NCBI GenBank assembly: GCA_900555265.1
Contig: UNSL01000001.1
Location: forward strand, 124,001-188,000
Source of the DNA: Candidatus Saccharimonadota bacterium
GTDB taxonomy: Bacteria; Patescibacteriota; Saccharimonadia; Saccharimonadales; Saccharimonadaceae
DNA: 64,000 bases
Reading direction: 5' to 3'
This document shows, one piece after another, positions 39,605 through 49,034 of the stretch. A model generated the notes under the pieces. The model was not told the origin of the DNA. It was given only the letters and a program-made list of their open reading frames with translations, and did not search any database. Within the stretch, counting starts at the first letter, position 1. Every line of letters begins with the position of its first letter. The position numbers and the translations under genes were made by a program.

Positions 39605-40758
39605 CGACGAGTCCTCTTCATTTCCGCTTGCACAGCTTCGATGATAAATTCGCCAGCTTGCTTTACGTTCTCATCATTGTTCAACTTACCTAAGGTAAGC
39701 CTTAGACTTCCGTCAATCTCTGATTCGCTCAAACCAACACTCGCCAGTACATGAGAACGCGTTCCGGAATTAGCCGCGCAAGCACTGCCCGTAGCCACTA
39801 AAACCCCGCGAGATTCTAATAAAAACACCAATCTTTCAGCATCAACTCCAGGAAATGATATATTCAAAAAACTCACCAAACTTTTTTTCATATCTGATGA
39901 TATCAACATCTCAGGAAAAGCCTGCCTCAAATCTTTTACCAAATTTTCTCGTAGTTTTCGCAGTCGCTTCACTTCGGCAGAGCGTCGTTTTTGTGCCAAT
40001 TCCAAAGCCATCGCAAACCCAACCACGCCAGCAACGTTTTCAGTTCCGCTGCGCAACCCCAACTCTTGACCGCCGCCAAAAATATTCGCTTTCAATGTAA
40101 CGCCGGGTCGCACCCACAGTAAACCAACCTGCTTTGGACCGTAAACTTTCGCCGCAGATAATGTCAATAGATCAACGCCCAGCCTTTTAATTTTCACGTC
40201 AATTAAAGCCGCCGCCTGCGAAGCATCTGTATGAAAAATCAACGGTAAAAATTCGCCATTTTCTTGGCGCCTAAGTCGCTCGGCTTTTACAATTTCCGCA
40301 ATTTCTTCAATTGGCTGGATGTAGCCCAGCTCGTGATTTACTAGCGCAACACTAACAAATCCAACGTCTGGCGTTAGCATTTTTTTAACCGTGTTCGGGT
40401 CTATTCGTCCATTTTTCATTGGCGGAATAAGCTTCACTTCCGAACGCGCTTTCGCGGAATTAATCACCGAATCATGCTCAATTGCCGAAATTAAACTTAC
40501 GCCATTTGCTGCATTGAACGCCAAATTGACAGACTCAGTTGCTCCAGCTGTCATTATCAATTCATCAGCTATCACACCCAAGCAGCGCGCCAGCCGAGCC
40601 TTCGCGTCTTGATATTCACGCTTTGTAAATATTGCTGGAGCGTACGGACTGGACGGATTGAAAAACTTTTCAGAAAAATATGGCAACATCGCCTCAACCA
40701 TCAACGGATCCATTGGCGTAGCAGCAGCATGATCAAGATAGATATAGTCTTTATTCAC
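39601..40758 (-). CDS. cysteine desulfurase (IscS/NifS type)
   Basis: 385 residues of the fold-type I PLP family. It begins with YLDHAAATPMDPLMVEAMLP; the cofactor Asp is in FHTDASQAAALIDV, the PLP Lys in TLSAAKVYGPKQVGLL, and the catalytic Cys in GSACAANSGTRSHVL. The usual SGHKIYGP motif is altered to SAAKVYGP, but Lys is kept. It supplies persulfide sulfur, here probably to MnmA two genes downstream; no IscU is present. The start is a GTG at 40758, 6 nt after a TATAAT box (40765-40770). Confidence 0.95.
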   Translation of the reverse strand: MNKDYIYLDHAAATPMDPLMVEAMLPYFSEKFFNPSSPYAPAIFTKREYQDAKARLARCLGVIADELIMTAGATESVNLAFNAANGVSLISAIEHDSVINSAKARSEVKLIPPMKNGRIDPNTVKKMLTPDVGFVSVALVNHELGYIQPIEEIAEIVKAERLRRQENGEFLPLIFHTDASQAAALIDVKIKRLGVDLLTLSAAKVYGPKQVGLLWVRPGVTLKANIFGGGQELGLRSGTENVAGVVGFAMALELAQKRRSAEVKRLRKLRENLVKDLRQAFPEMLISSDMKKSLVSFLNISFPGVDAERLVFLLESRGVLVATGSACAANSGTRSHVLASVGLSESEIDGSLRLTLGKLNNDENVKQAGEFIIEAVQAEMKRTRR

Positions 40759-40770
40759 TTTTTTATTATA

Positions 40771-41208
40771 TCAAAGCGGCCGACCGGTTTGCGGATCTTT
40801 CTTATATAATTGCCGAGAAACTCGCTCGTAATATTCCTTAGTTGCCAAGACAAAATTCTGAAGCTCGTCGCCCTCCAAGTAACTATAGCGATAATTCGGC
40901 TGAATCTTTAAGATTCCCTTTGGTTGCACTTCATAACGCGTCGTCAATTCTTGCCGACCACCCTTACCGTCAGCAACTTCTTCATACCAAATCCAGGTAT
41001 CTTTATCTAAATTAAAAAATTCTCGTCGCGCAACATACGCCGGCTTCTCGCCAAAAATTGTTGCGCCAATTTCACTTTCCAATTGGATTAACTCACGCTC
41101 GGTAAATTTCTTTAATGGACGATCTTTTTTACGGAATTTCAACAAAGACACCGCGTCGCTATCATCAGCAAAAACCAAACTTCGTACTTTTTTCAAAAAC
41201 TTAGTCAC
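40771..41208 (-). CDS. conserved hypothetical protein
   Basis: 145 residues, soluble, mixed alpha/beta. A Lys-rich N-terminus leads into an acidic-aromatic core (DKDTWIWYEEVADGKGGRQE, then YEVQPKGILKIQPNYRYSYL). I do not recognise the family. The GTG start follows the upstream stop codon directly (TAAGTG), with GAGGT a few nt before, so it is translationally coupled. It is the last gene of the metG-tatD operon. Confidence 0.7.
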   Translation of the reverse strand: MTKFLKKVRSLVFADDSDAVSLLKFRKKDRPLKKFTERELIQLESEIGATIFGEKPAYVARREFFNLDKDTWIWYEEVADGKGGRQELTTRYEVQPKGILKIQPNYRYSYLEGDELQNFVLATKEYYERVSRQLYKKDPQTGRPL

Positions 41209-41487
41209 TTATTGTACCTCGTTAGCTTTAGTTTTTCGAAGATCTGCTAACCTAATGCTAATTTCTTTCACAGACTCAACAGGACCAGTAGGCTTCTTTT
41301 TTTCACCAAGCACTTCCCTGCAGTAATTAAGCGCTTCATCACTGTCACCTTTAACTGCGACCTCGCCTAAATTGGGATTTAGTTTAGAGTCAAAGTTATC
41401 CTTCTCGGTATTAGGATAAATTCTATAAACCTCTTTAAGAGCTTCAATTTCAGGTGTTTTTGTAACACATTCCGGCGTACTATTCAT
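41209..41487 (-). CDS. small hypothetical protein
   Basis: 92 residues from the ATG at 41487, which has GTGGAG just upstream; a TTG at 41502 overlapping the tatD stop is an alternative start. The protein is charged, with no membrane segment (LKEVYRIYPNTEKDNFDSKL, EISIRLADLRKTKANE). I do not recognise it. It sits between tatD and another unknown gene with no gaps, which supports its being expressed. Confidence 0.6.
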   Translation of the reverse strand: MNSTPECVTKTPEIEALKEVYRIYPNTEKDNFDSKLNPNLGEVAVKGDSDEALNYCREVLGEKKKPTGPVESVKEISIRLADLRKTKANEVQ

Positions 41488-41498
41488 TTTCTCCACTT

Positions 41499-42317
41499 TC
41501 AAATGCCAAAAAGTTCTTTTGTGTTGTGAAGAGCAGCTTGGCTTAAAACATCAAAATCAATATTTCTCTGCTTTGCCCAATGTTCAGCCACCAATCTCAC
41601 ATATTCTGGCTTGTTTATATTACCACGAAACGGCGCTGGTGTCAAGAATGGCGCATCAGTTTCTAGTAATAATCGCTCCAGCGGAATTGAAGCGAACAAT
41701 TCTTTCTGTGATTGGTCTTTTGTGAACGTACTAATTCCATTAAGCCCAACGTACAAATTTCGCGAAAAACCCTTTTCCAAATTATCACGCGTGTCCGTAA
41801 AACTATGCAACACGCCGCGAAGCCCAGGAAAATTATCGAAAATTGGCCAAAAATCATCCCAAACTGACGGCTGACCCGCGGCGCCATCGCGAACATGAAA
41901 ACTTACTGGCAAATCGTAATCAATCGCCATTTGAAGTTGCGCCTCCAAGCCCTCAATTTGCGTTTCTCGCGGACTATTATTGTAATAATAATCAAGCCCA
42001 ATTTCACCAATTGCCACAATCGGAGAATTTTCCGTCTTATCCTCCAGCAAAGTTTTGACATCTTCCCAGCCGTCTTTCGTGTCGTGCGGATGAACGCCAA
42101 TTGCCGCCCAAGTAAACTCATGATTCGCGGCAAATTCCACGGCTTGGCTGCTACTTCGCTGGTCAGTGCCGACACAAATCATGCCAATATTCGCCTCGAC
42201 CGTTTCTTTGTAAAATTGCTCGCGATTGTCCGTAAAAAATTCCGTATCATGCAAATGACAATGCGAATCTATCAGACGTAAACCCTCAGTCGTACTTTTA
42301 TTATCTACTTCAATCAT
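41499..42317 (-). CDS. tatD: TatD family metal-dependent hydrolase
   Basis: 272 residues of the TatD DNase family. There is an N-terminal metal site in LIDSHCHLHDTEF, a Glu ligand in IVAIGEIGLDYYY, VSFHVRDGA, GVLHSFTDT and a C-terminal LLLETDAPFLTP. It starts 3 nt after the metG stop. The metG-tatD-rsmA neighbourhood is a widely seen arrangement in bacteria. Confidence 0.95.
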   Translation of the reverse strand: MIEVDNKSTTEGLRLIDSHCHLHDTEFFTDNREQFYKETVEANIGMICVGTDQRSSSQAVEFAANHEFTWAAIGVHPHDTKDGWEDVKTLLEDKTENSPIVAIGEIGLDYYYNNSPRETQIEGLEAQLQMAIDYDLPVSFHVRDGAAGQPSVWDDFWPIFDNFPGLRGVLHSFTDTRDNLEKGFSRNLYVGLNGISTFTKDQSQKELFASIPLERLLLETDAPFLTPAPFRGNINKPEYVRLVAEHWAKQRNIDFDVLSQAALHNTKELFGI

Positions 42318-42320
42318 AAA

Positions 42321-43832
42321 CTATTTAACCTGAGATTCTGCTTTCGGAGCGCGTGGATCTGGCGTGTGAATATATTTGCGCGGGAATAAAGGCGTCAATT
42401 CTGACGGCACGACACCACTGGCAAACATATCATGAATTTTCTCGGCAGTTTGCGGCATAAATGGACGAAGCATGTCAGACACTTGCAATAATGTGCCACA
42501 AGCGTGCGCCAAGATCTCGCTCAAATGCGACTCTGCTTCTGGATCTTTATCGCGATTTTTAGCGACTTGCCATGGTTGAACTCGCTCAATATATTGATTC
42601 AAAGAGCGAACAATTAGCCAAATTTCGTCCATTGCTTGGTCAAACATATAACTTTCCATCGCCTGACGATACGGTCCCATGTCGTGCTCTGATTGTGGAG
42701 CATCACCAATAACGCCCGCTTGATAACTCTGCACCATTTTAGCGACTCGCTGAACCAAATTACCCAAATCATTGCCAAGCTCACCATTATACGCAGCTTC
42801 AAACTTTTCCCAAGTAAAGTCGCCGTCATCTTGCGTTGGTACGTGGCGCAAGAAGTAATATCGAAACGCCTCAGCGCCGTAATCTGGAATAATGTCAGCT
42901 GGACCAACACCATTTCCGAGACTCTTTGCCATTTTCATTCCGCCAGAATTAATAAATCCATGAACAAGTAGAACCTTCGGAAGTGGTAAATCCAGCGCCA
43001 TGAGCATTGCTGGCCAAATACCAGCATGGAAACGGAGAATGTCCTTACCGATGACTTGCACGTCAGCCGGCCAAAAAGATTGCCACTCTTCTGGACGATC
43101 AGGATAACCAATAACCGTAATGTAATTGCTCAGAGCATCTAACCAGACGTACATGACTTGATTGTCATCGCCGGGAACTGGCACACCCCAGCTAAGATTT
43201 TTACGTGGACGAGAAACCGACACGTCTTTCAGACCGTCTTTCATCAACTCCAAAAACTCTTTTTTACGGAATTCAGGCACGATTCTCATTTTATTTGACT
43301 CAATTGCCTGACGAATATTGTCCGAAAAAGCACTGGTCTTAAAATAGTAATTTTCCTCACTCAAACGCTGATACGGCGTCTGGTGATCTGGACAAACCCC
43401 ATTATTATCAGCAGCTTCTTTATCTGTAACGAAAGCTTCGCACCCCTGACAATACCAGCCTTCATATGAACCTTTGTAAATGTAACCAGCCTCAACGAGT
43501 TTCTGCCAAATATATTGCACCGCAGCAACATGATGCGCGTCAGTCGTTCGAATAAAGTCCGTCACTGAGATATTCAGCTCAGCAATCATCTTCTTAAAAT
43601 TGACGTGCGTTTGATCGACATATTCTTGAGGGGTTTGATTTTGGCTAACAGCTTTGGCGGCAATTTTATTGCCATGCTCATCTACGCCAGCCTGAAAACG
43701 AACTTCACGTCCGTTCTGCCTGGAATATCGCGCCCACACGTCTGCCAACATATAATCCATAGCGTGCCCAATGTGCGGCAAGCCGTTTACGTAAGGAATA
43801 GCGGTAGTGATGTAAGCGTGTTTCTTAGTCAT
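42321..43832 (-). CDS. metG: methionyl-tRNA synthetase
   Basis: 503 residues, the short form with no C-terminal tRNA-binding or dimerisation domain. The HIGH motif is in YVNGLPHIGHAMDYMLADVW; the zinc knuckle has CQGCEAF and CPDHQ; the KMSKS loop is GMKMAKSLGNGV (Ala for Ser). The anticodon-binding helical domain follows. A TATAAT at 43840-43845 ends 7 nt before the ATG, so the metG-tatD operon should have a leaderless mRNA. Confidence 0.96.
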   Translation of the reverse strand: MTKKHAYITTAIPYVNGLPHIGHAMDYMLADVWARYSRQNGREVRFQAGVDEHGNKIAAKAVSQNQTPQEYVDQTHVNFKKMIAELNISVTDFIRTTDAHHVAAVQYIWQKLVEAGYIYKGSYEGWYCQGCEAFVTDKEAADNNGVCPDHQTPYQRLSEENYYFKTSAFSDNIRQAIESNKMRIVPEFRKKEFLELMKDGLKDVSVSRPRKNLSWGVPVPGDDNQVMYVWLDALSNYITVIGYPDRPEEWQSFWPADVQVIGKDILRFHAGIWPAMLMALDLPLPKVLLVHGFINSGGMKMAKSLGNGVGPADIIPDYGAEAFRYYFLRHVPTQDDGDFTWEKFEAAYNGELGNDLGNLVQRVAKMVQSYQAGVIGDAPQSEHDMGPYRQAMESYMFDQAMDEIWLIVRSLNQYIERVQPWQVAKNRDKDPEAESHLSEILAHACGTLLQVSDMLRPFMPQTAEKIHDMFASGVVPSELTPLFPRKYIHTPDPRAPKAESQVK

Positions 43833-43860
43833 GATATATATTATATCACCACTAGGGCAA

Positions 43861-44649
43861 TTATCGCAGACGCCACTCTTTCAGTAGCCTCCTCCAATCT
43901 TCAATCGCCAAATCTTCAGCGCGAGCATCTGGTGAAATTCCTGCATTTTTCAGTAATTCTTCCGCCACGCTCTTATCAATCCCCAACCCGCCGCTCAAGC
44001 TAGACCGCAGCTTCTTGCGCTTTGCAGAAAATCCAGCCTTAACAATGCGGAAAAAATCTCTCTGATCTTCTGAGGTGATTAACGGATTGTCGCGAGTCCT
44101 CAAAACTACAACCTGCGAGTCAACTTTCGGCGGTGGCGTAAAAAACTGCCTAGGAACTTCAATATCCAACTCCGCTTCGGCAAAAATCTGAACGCTCACA
44201 GACAGAATACTCATATTTCCAGCCTCTGCCGCAATTCGCTCGGCAACTTCTTTTTGCACCAATAGCACCGCGATGCTCGGCTTATTTTCCACGGTCATCA
44301 ATTTTTCAACAATTTTGCTGGTGATGTAATATGGGACGTTAGCTACGACTTTGTAATTTTTTGGCAATTGGTTCAGGTCAAATTGCAATATATCTTGATT
44401 TACGACAGTCAATCTCTTGCCAGGAAATTGCCCTGGTAATTTTCGCGCCAAATCTGCGTCAAATTCCACGGCGGTCACCGAATTAGCCCGAGCCAACAAG
44501 CGACTAGTCAAAGTACCCAGCCCTGGTCCGATCTCCAACACAACATCATCACTAGTCAATTCAGCCGCTTCAGCAATATCCGCCAAAATCTCTGGATCCT
44601 TCAGCCAATGCTGTCCAAGCGATTTTTTTGGTCCACGAGAAGAAGTCAT
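43861..44649 (-). CDS. rsmA: 16S rRNA dimethyladenosine transferase RsmA/KsgA
   Basis: 262 residues. It begins KKSLGQHWLKDPEILADIAE with the SAM motif VLEIGPGLGTLTSRLL, the VEFDADLARKL motif and NVPYYITSKIVEKL, the catalytic N-[IL]-P-[YF] variant. C-terminal FTPPPKVDSQVVVL is typical. It methylates A1518/A1519 (E. coli numbering). Its ATG overlaps the stop of the upstream G5-3D gene, so the two are coupled. Confidence 0.96.
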   Translation of the reverse strand: MTSSRGPKKSLGQHWLKDPEILADIAEAAELTSDDVVLEIGPGLGTLTSRLLARANSVTAVEFDADLARKLPGQFPGKRLTVVNQDILQFDLNQLPKNYKVVANVPYYITSKIVEKLMTVENKPSIAVLLVQKEVAERIAAEAGNMSILSVSVQIFAEAELDIEVPRQFFTPPPKVDSQVVVLRTRDNPLITSEDQRDFFRIVKAGFSAKRKKLRSSLSGGLGIDKSVAEELLKNAGISPDARAEDLAIEDWRRLLKEWRLR

Positions 44650-45669
44650 TTAGCGCCCATCTCCATTCGTCCAGTCGGTCGCCAAGTCAAATCCGTGCGG
44701 GTGTTTAGTTGCAAATCCACCGGTGTCATAAACCTTGCCTGGACCCATGCTGGTCTCAACCACCGAACATCGCGGATAATTACCATAATTAGCCGCCACC
44801 AAAATATAACCATCTTTATCAACCTTCGCGCCATCCGCCCGCACCGTATAAGTACCGCCGCTACCACAAGCTTTTATCACAATATTCATCGGCAAGTCAT
44901 AATACGTTTCACGATGCGCTACGCCCTTGGAGTCGGTAAATATCTGCGCGCCCTTACTTTTCGTCAATGGATTTTTAGGCTTCGTGCCAATTATTTCAAT
45001 CTGCTTCTTTGGCTGCTTTGTGATTTCGCTAGCAACTTCCTTACGACTAATCTCGCGCTCATTCTCTACTTCAATCTGATAAGTCACCTTCCGCACACCT
45101 TTTTCCCCAAGCTGCTTAACACTCTTAAATCCAATCGGCTGAGAATCGTCCTTAATCTGCTCAATCTCAAAATTAATATCAACTTCTTCAGTTATCGTTC
45201 GCTGTTTTGATCGATCAATCTTCATTACCAGACCCACACCGTTCACCAAAAGATCGTCAGAATTCGTAAAATGCGTCTTATCTTCGCGATACAAAGTCAG
45301 CCCAGCAGCCTTCGCAATCAAAGCCGGCGTTTGTTCGGCAGTGGTTACCTTTAGACGCTTATTTCCATCGACAATTGTTATTGGACGAGCGCGGAAAATA
45401 TTGACCTGGTATTTTGCACCTGTCAATTCCATATCAATATTCGGCTCAACCGCGTCAATCTTTTCGTCAATCGTAATCTTAGCCGCACGCAAGGCCTGCC
45501 GAACGGTCAATGCATTTGTGATAATCGTCTTTTCTTCACCGCGATCATAAATACGAACCAAATGCTCACCAGAAGTCTTTCCGTCAGCAAACGAAATCAT
45601 TGGAGTTGCAATCGCAACCAACACGGCCAATCCAATAATTTTTCCAAAAAATAAACCTTTTGCGCGCAT
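44650..45669 (-). CDS. exported G5 and 3D domain cell-wall protein
   Basis: About 339 residues. A signal or anchor helix (GLFFGKIIGLAVLVAIATP) precedes two DUF348 (ubiquitin-like) repeats (TVRQALRAAKITIDEKID, TPALIAKAAGLTLY), a G5 domain and a C-terminal 3D domain (GPGKVYDTGGFATKHPHGFD) with the catalytic Asp pattern of MltA-like lytic transglycosylases. It is paralogous to the next gene, sharing NIFRARPITIVDGNKRLK, but with a different C-terminal enzyme. The ATG at 45669 is the preferred start; a GTG six codons upstream is possible. A TATAAT lies at 45704-45709. Confidence 0.88.
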   Translation of the reverse strand: MRAKGLFFGKIIGLAVLVAIATPMISFADGKTSGEHLVRIYDRGEEKTIITNALTVRQALRAAKITIDEKIDAVEPNIDMELTGAKYQVNIFRARPITIVDGNKRLKVTTAEQTPALIAKAAGLTLYREDKTHFTNSDDLLVNGVGLVMKIDRSKQRTITEEVDINFEIEQIKDDSQPIGFKSVKQLGEKGVRKVTYQIEVENEREISRKEVASEITKQPKKQIEIIGTKPKNPLTKSKGAQIFTDSKGVAHRETYYDLPMNIVIKACGSGGTYTVRADGAKVDKDGYILVAANYGNYPRCSVVETSMGPGKVYDTGGFATKHPHGFDLATDWTNGDGR

Positions 45670-45725
45670 AATAATTTGACAATTCACACAATGTGTTAGA
45701 AAAATTATATCAGATTTTGAAACTA

Positions 45726-46892
45726 TTATCTATAGATGTCCTGAAGTCCCATTTTAACCTTACAAGTCGGCCATGGTTGCCAGCCACGAGCCTTGTAAGT
45801 TTGCCACGCCTTTTCGTCCTGCACGGCAGCTGGAGCGTCAGAAGCCAGTTCGTATCCGCCATAATTTCCCCAAGTTCGTTTGTCAAACTGGTATGCACCG
45901 TAATATCCATTTCCAGTATTTGACGTATAACTACCCTCGCAACTTCTTAACCTAGCAAGTGCTTCAGAAAAACTGCCAGAAAATGACGTAGAGCTTTTCG
46001 TCCCCACAATCTCAATCTGCTTCTTTGGCTCTTTTGTCACAACACTAGCGATTTCCTTACGGCTCACTTCCACGCCGTTCTTCATTTCGATTTCATAAGT
46101 AACATTTTTCTTACCGTTCTCGCCCGCTTGTTTTACTTCGCGATATCCCGAATCTCGATTCGCGTCTTGAACTTTTTCAACCTCAAATTTCACATCTTCT
46201 TCTGCTGTTATGGTTTGCTTGCCATTACGCCAAAGCTCAATTTTCATTCCAGGAATAATTTTTGCCGAACGATCCACGGACAGCGTATCATCTTTCTTTG
46301 GGTTAATATTCTTCTCTTTCAATAACTCGCCAACCGTCTTAGCATGTGTGCGAATGACAGATTCTTTGCCGTAAAGTACAAAATTAACCATCGAGGCTCT
46401 GTCAATTTTCATCACCATGTTTGCGCCATCAACCGCCATATTATCGGAATTAGATAGAGTAGTTTTGTCCTCTTCAAAAACTTCAATTCCAGCGGCCTTC
46501 GCAATTAAAGCCGGCGTCTGCTCGGCGGTAGTTATTTTTAGACGTTTATTTCCATCGACGATTGTTATTGGGCGAGCGCGGAAAATATTAATATTATACT
46601 TCTCCGCCACCATCTCCGAATCAAGACTCGGCTCGACTACGTCTTGGCGTTCATCAATAGAAAACTTAGCCAATTTCAAAGCCTCGCGAATCGTCCTCGC
46701 TTTTGTAACAATCGTCTTTTCTGCGCCCCTGTCGTAAATCGTCACTAATTTTTCGCCAGCCTTAGCCGCTGGTTTAGTGGCGTCAGCCAATGCTTGATTG
46801 ACAAAAAATAAACCGCCAACCAGCATCAATATCGCGCCAGAAACGAACGTAATTTTCTTAGAATAGTGTTTTGCTTGTAATCTTATACCCAT
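45726..46892 (-). CDS. resuscitation-promoting-factor-like protein (DUF348-G5-Rpf)
   Basis: 388 residues: a signal helix near 17-36, DUF348 repeats (TIREALKLAKFSIDERQDVV and others), a G5 domain (EEDVKFEVEKVQDANR, YEIEMKNGVEVSRKEI) and a C-terminal Rpf/transglycosylase-like domain. In that domain LRSCEGSYTSNTGNGYYGAY holds the catalytic Glu and a Cys that pairs with the one in WPTCKVKMG. Rpf enzymes are best known from actinobacteria, where they wake dormant cells by cutting peptidoglycan. A TATAAT lies about 28 nt upstream of the ATG. It is next to its G5-3D paralogue. Confidence 0.9.
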   Translation of the reverse strand: MGIRLQAKHYSKKITFVSGAILMLVGGLFFVNQALADATKPAAKAGEKLVTIYDRGAEKTIVTKARTIREALKLAKFSIDERQDVVEPSLDSEMVAEKYNINIFRARPITIVDGNKRLKITTAEQTPALIAKAAGIEVFEEDKTTLSNSDNMAVDGANMVMKIDRASMVNFVLYGKESVIRTHAKTVGELLKEKNINPKKDDTLSVDRSAKIIPGMKIELWRNGKQTITAEEDVKFEVEKVQDANRDSGYREVKQAGENGKKNVTYEIEMKNGVEVSRKEIASVVTKEPKKQIEIVGTKSSTSFSGSFSEALARLRSCEGSYTSNTGNGYYGAYQFDKRTWGNYGGYELASDAPAAVQDEKAWQTYKARGWQPWPTCKVKMGLQDIYR

Positions 46893-46927
46893 AAGTTCAC
46901 ACCCACAACGCAGGTATTCTTATTATA

Positions 46928-49030
46928 TCAAATTTTCTCCAAGCGCGCGAACTCGACGTTCAATCTCTTAATATTTCCATTGTCAAACTGAACGGTAACA
47001 CTCAACCCTTCGCTATCAATAATTTCCCCCGAACCAAAACTAGGACTGCGAACTCGATCACCAACTTCCAAACCAATATCTTCCGAATAAAAATCAGGTT
47101 CTACGATCGGCTGAGCTGGCCTATCAACACCACCAGCCATCAAGCCCATCTCGTCCAAAAACCTCGATGGCATGTTATAGCCAATCTGACCAAATTGTGT
47201 CCGAGAGCTAGCACAACTAACAAACAATTCTTCCCTCGCCCGAGTTACACCAACGTAGCACAATCGGCGTTCTTCTTCGACGTCATCAGCGTTGCCGCTA
47301 TCAAACACTCTCGCGTGCGGCAAAATCCCCTCTTCCAGTCCCGCCAGAAAAACCACCGGAAACTCCAAGCCTTTAGCCGCATGAAGCGTCATGAGCGTTA
47401 CTTGCTGATCGGCAGTTGTATCCGTCGAAGACATCAAAGCCATCTCTTCCAAAAATGTCGCCACGTCAACGTAAGCCTTCGCCTCTGACAAAAGCACGCC
47501 GATATTTTCCATTCGCTCCTCAGCTTGCGGCGTTCCGTCGTTTATAAAATCTTCATAGCCAGTACTTTTCATAATTTCTTCAATCAGTTCGGCTGGAGAT
47601 CCGTCAATTTCCTGCTGCAAATCGTGCAATTTTTGACCAAACTCTAGCAATGGACGTTTTGCGCGCGCTGTCAAAGTATCCGCCTCCTCAACCGCCAGTA
47701 ACCCGCTAATTGTGTCCTTCCCTGACGCGTCATTCCAGTCTAGAAACTTAGAAATACTTACTACCCCAACACCGCGTTTTGGCGTATTCACGATTCGCAA
47801 AAAACTAACTCGATCACTCGGCTGATATAACAATCGCAGATATGCCAATAAATCCTTAACGACCGCTCGATCCAAAAATTGCAGACCGCCGACAATTTTA
47901 TACGGAATATAACTCTGACGCAGGGCTCGCTCAATTGCGTAACTTTGCGCATTCGTTCGGTACAGAACTGCCACGTCGCCATATTGACGGCCGTTCGCAA
48001 TTTGCGCCTGAATCTCATTCGCAATCGCCAAAGCCTCCTCGGACTCATTGTATAATTGCCATAATTTCGGCTCAACACCGTCGCCATTCGCCGTCCATAA
48101 ATTTTTATCAGTTCTATGAATATTATGACTAATCAGCGCATTCGCCATATTCAAAATCGCGCCAGTCGAACGATAATTTTGTTCCAACTTAACCACCGTC
48201 GTGCCCGGAAAATCACGCTCAAAATTGAGAATATTAGTATAATCAGCCCCGCGAAAACTATAAATCGACTGGGCGTCATCGCCGACCACGCATAAATTGC
48301 GACGCGAATTCACCAGCAACTTAATTAGCGCATATTGCACCGCATTCGTGTCCTGATACTCGTCAATCAGAATATGTTCGAATTGCTGCTGCCATTTGTG
48401 ACGGATGTCTGGCTTACTTCTCAATAATTCCACAGTTTTTATCAATAAATCATCAAAATCCAACGCCGAAGCATCTTTCAGGGCTTTTTCATAAGCAAAA
48501 AACAGCTCGGCTATTTTCTGCTCTCTTGGGCCGCGAGTCGAAGCCGAAAAATCCTCAGCGTTTCTCATCTCATTTTTAGCGTTTGAAATAGCCGAAAGAA
48601 CAGCTCGAGGTTTAATATCTTTATCCGTCAAGCCGCGAGACTTCATAATTTGCTTCATCAAGCTTATTTGATCATCGGTGTCGTAAATTAAGAATCGCTT
48701 GTTCAGGCCAATATTTTCACCATCCATCCGCAACATTCGCACGCAAATACTGTGAAAAGTTCCCATCCACGGCATAAATTGCCGATTTTCAGAATCTTCA
48801 CCCAGTATTTGTGCTAATCGCTGACGCATTTCCTTCGCAGCTTTATTAGTAAATGTAACCGCCAATATTCGACTAGGAAATATTTTCAACTCGCCAATCA
48901 AATAAGCGATTCTATGGGTTAGGGTTTTAGTCTTTCCAGATCCGGCTCCAGCCAAAATCAACAGCGGCCCATCAGCGTGCGTTACCGCTCGAGCCTGCTC
49001 GCTATTTAATCCGTCAGTAAAATTAGACAT
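46928..49030 (-). CDS. uvrD: UvrD/PcrA-type DNA helicase
   Basis: 700-residue superfamily 1A helicase: Q motif LNSEQARAVTHADGPLLILA, Walker A GAGSGKTKTLTHRIAYL, Walker B HILIDEYQDTNAVQYALIK, motif III VGDDAQSIYSFRGADY, motif IV LEQNYRSTGAIL, motif V TLMTLHAAKGLEFPVVFL and motif VI ERRLCYVGVTRAREEL. A short C-terminal Tudor-like tail (GDRVRSPSFGSGEIIDSEG) supports PcrA/UvrD. A TAAAAT at 49037-49042 ends 6 nt before the ATG. Confidence 0.97.
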   Translation of the reverse strand: MSNFTDGLNSEQARAVTHADGPLLILAGAGSGKTKTLTHRIAYLIGELKIFPSRILAVTFTNKAAKEMRQRLAQILGEDSENRQFMPWMGTFHSICVRMLRMDGENIGLNKRFLIYDTDDQISLMKQIMKSRGLTDKDIKPRAVLSAISNAKNEMRNAEDFSASTRGPREQKIAELFFAYEKALKDASALDFDDLLIKTVELLRSKPDIRHKWQQQFEHILIDEYQDTNAVQYALIKLLVNSRRNLCVVGDDAQSIYSFRGADYTNILNFERDFPGTTVVKLEQNYRSTGAILNMANALISHNIHRTDKNLWTANGDGVEPKLWQLYNESEEALAIANEIQAQIANGRQYGDVAVLYRTNAQSYAIERALRQSYIPYKIVGGLQFLDRAVVKDLLAYLRLLYQPSDRVSFLRIVNTPKRGVGVVSISKFLDWNDASGKDTISGLLAVEEADTLTARAKRPLLEFGQKLHDLQQEIDGSPAELIEEIMKSTGYEDFINDGTPQAEERMENIGVLLSEAKAYVDVATFLEEMALMSSTDTTADQQVTLMTLHAAKGLEFPVVFLAGLEEGILPHARVFDSGNADDVEEERRLCYVGVTRAREELFVSCASSRTQFGQIGYNMPSRFLDEMGLMAGGVDRPAQPIVEPDFYSEDIGLEVGDRVRSPSFGSGEIIDSEGLSVTVQFDNGNIKRLNVEFARLEKI

Positions 49031-49034
49031 ATAT

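Noticed and set aside
45680-45720. Leaderless start for the G5-3D gene
   Set aside because: The TATAAT at 45704-45709 leaves 16 nt to a GTG or 34 nt to the ATG, so this gene has a short leader and no clear ribosome site; start left uncertain.
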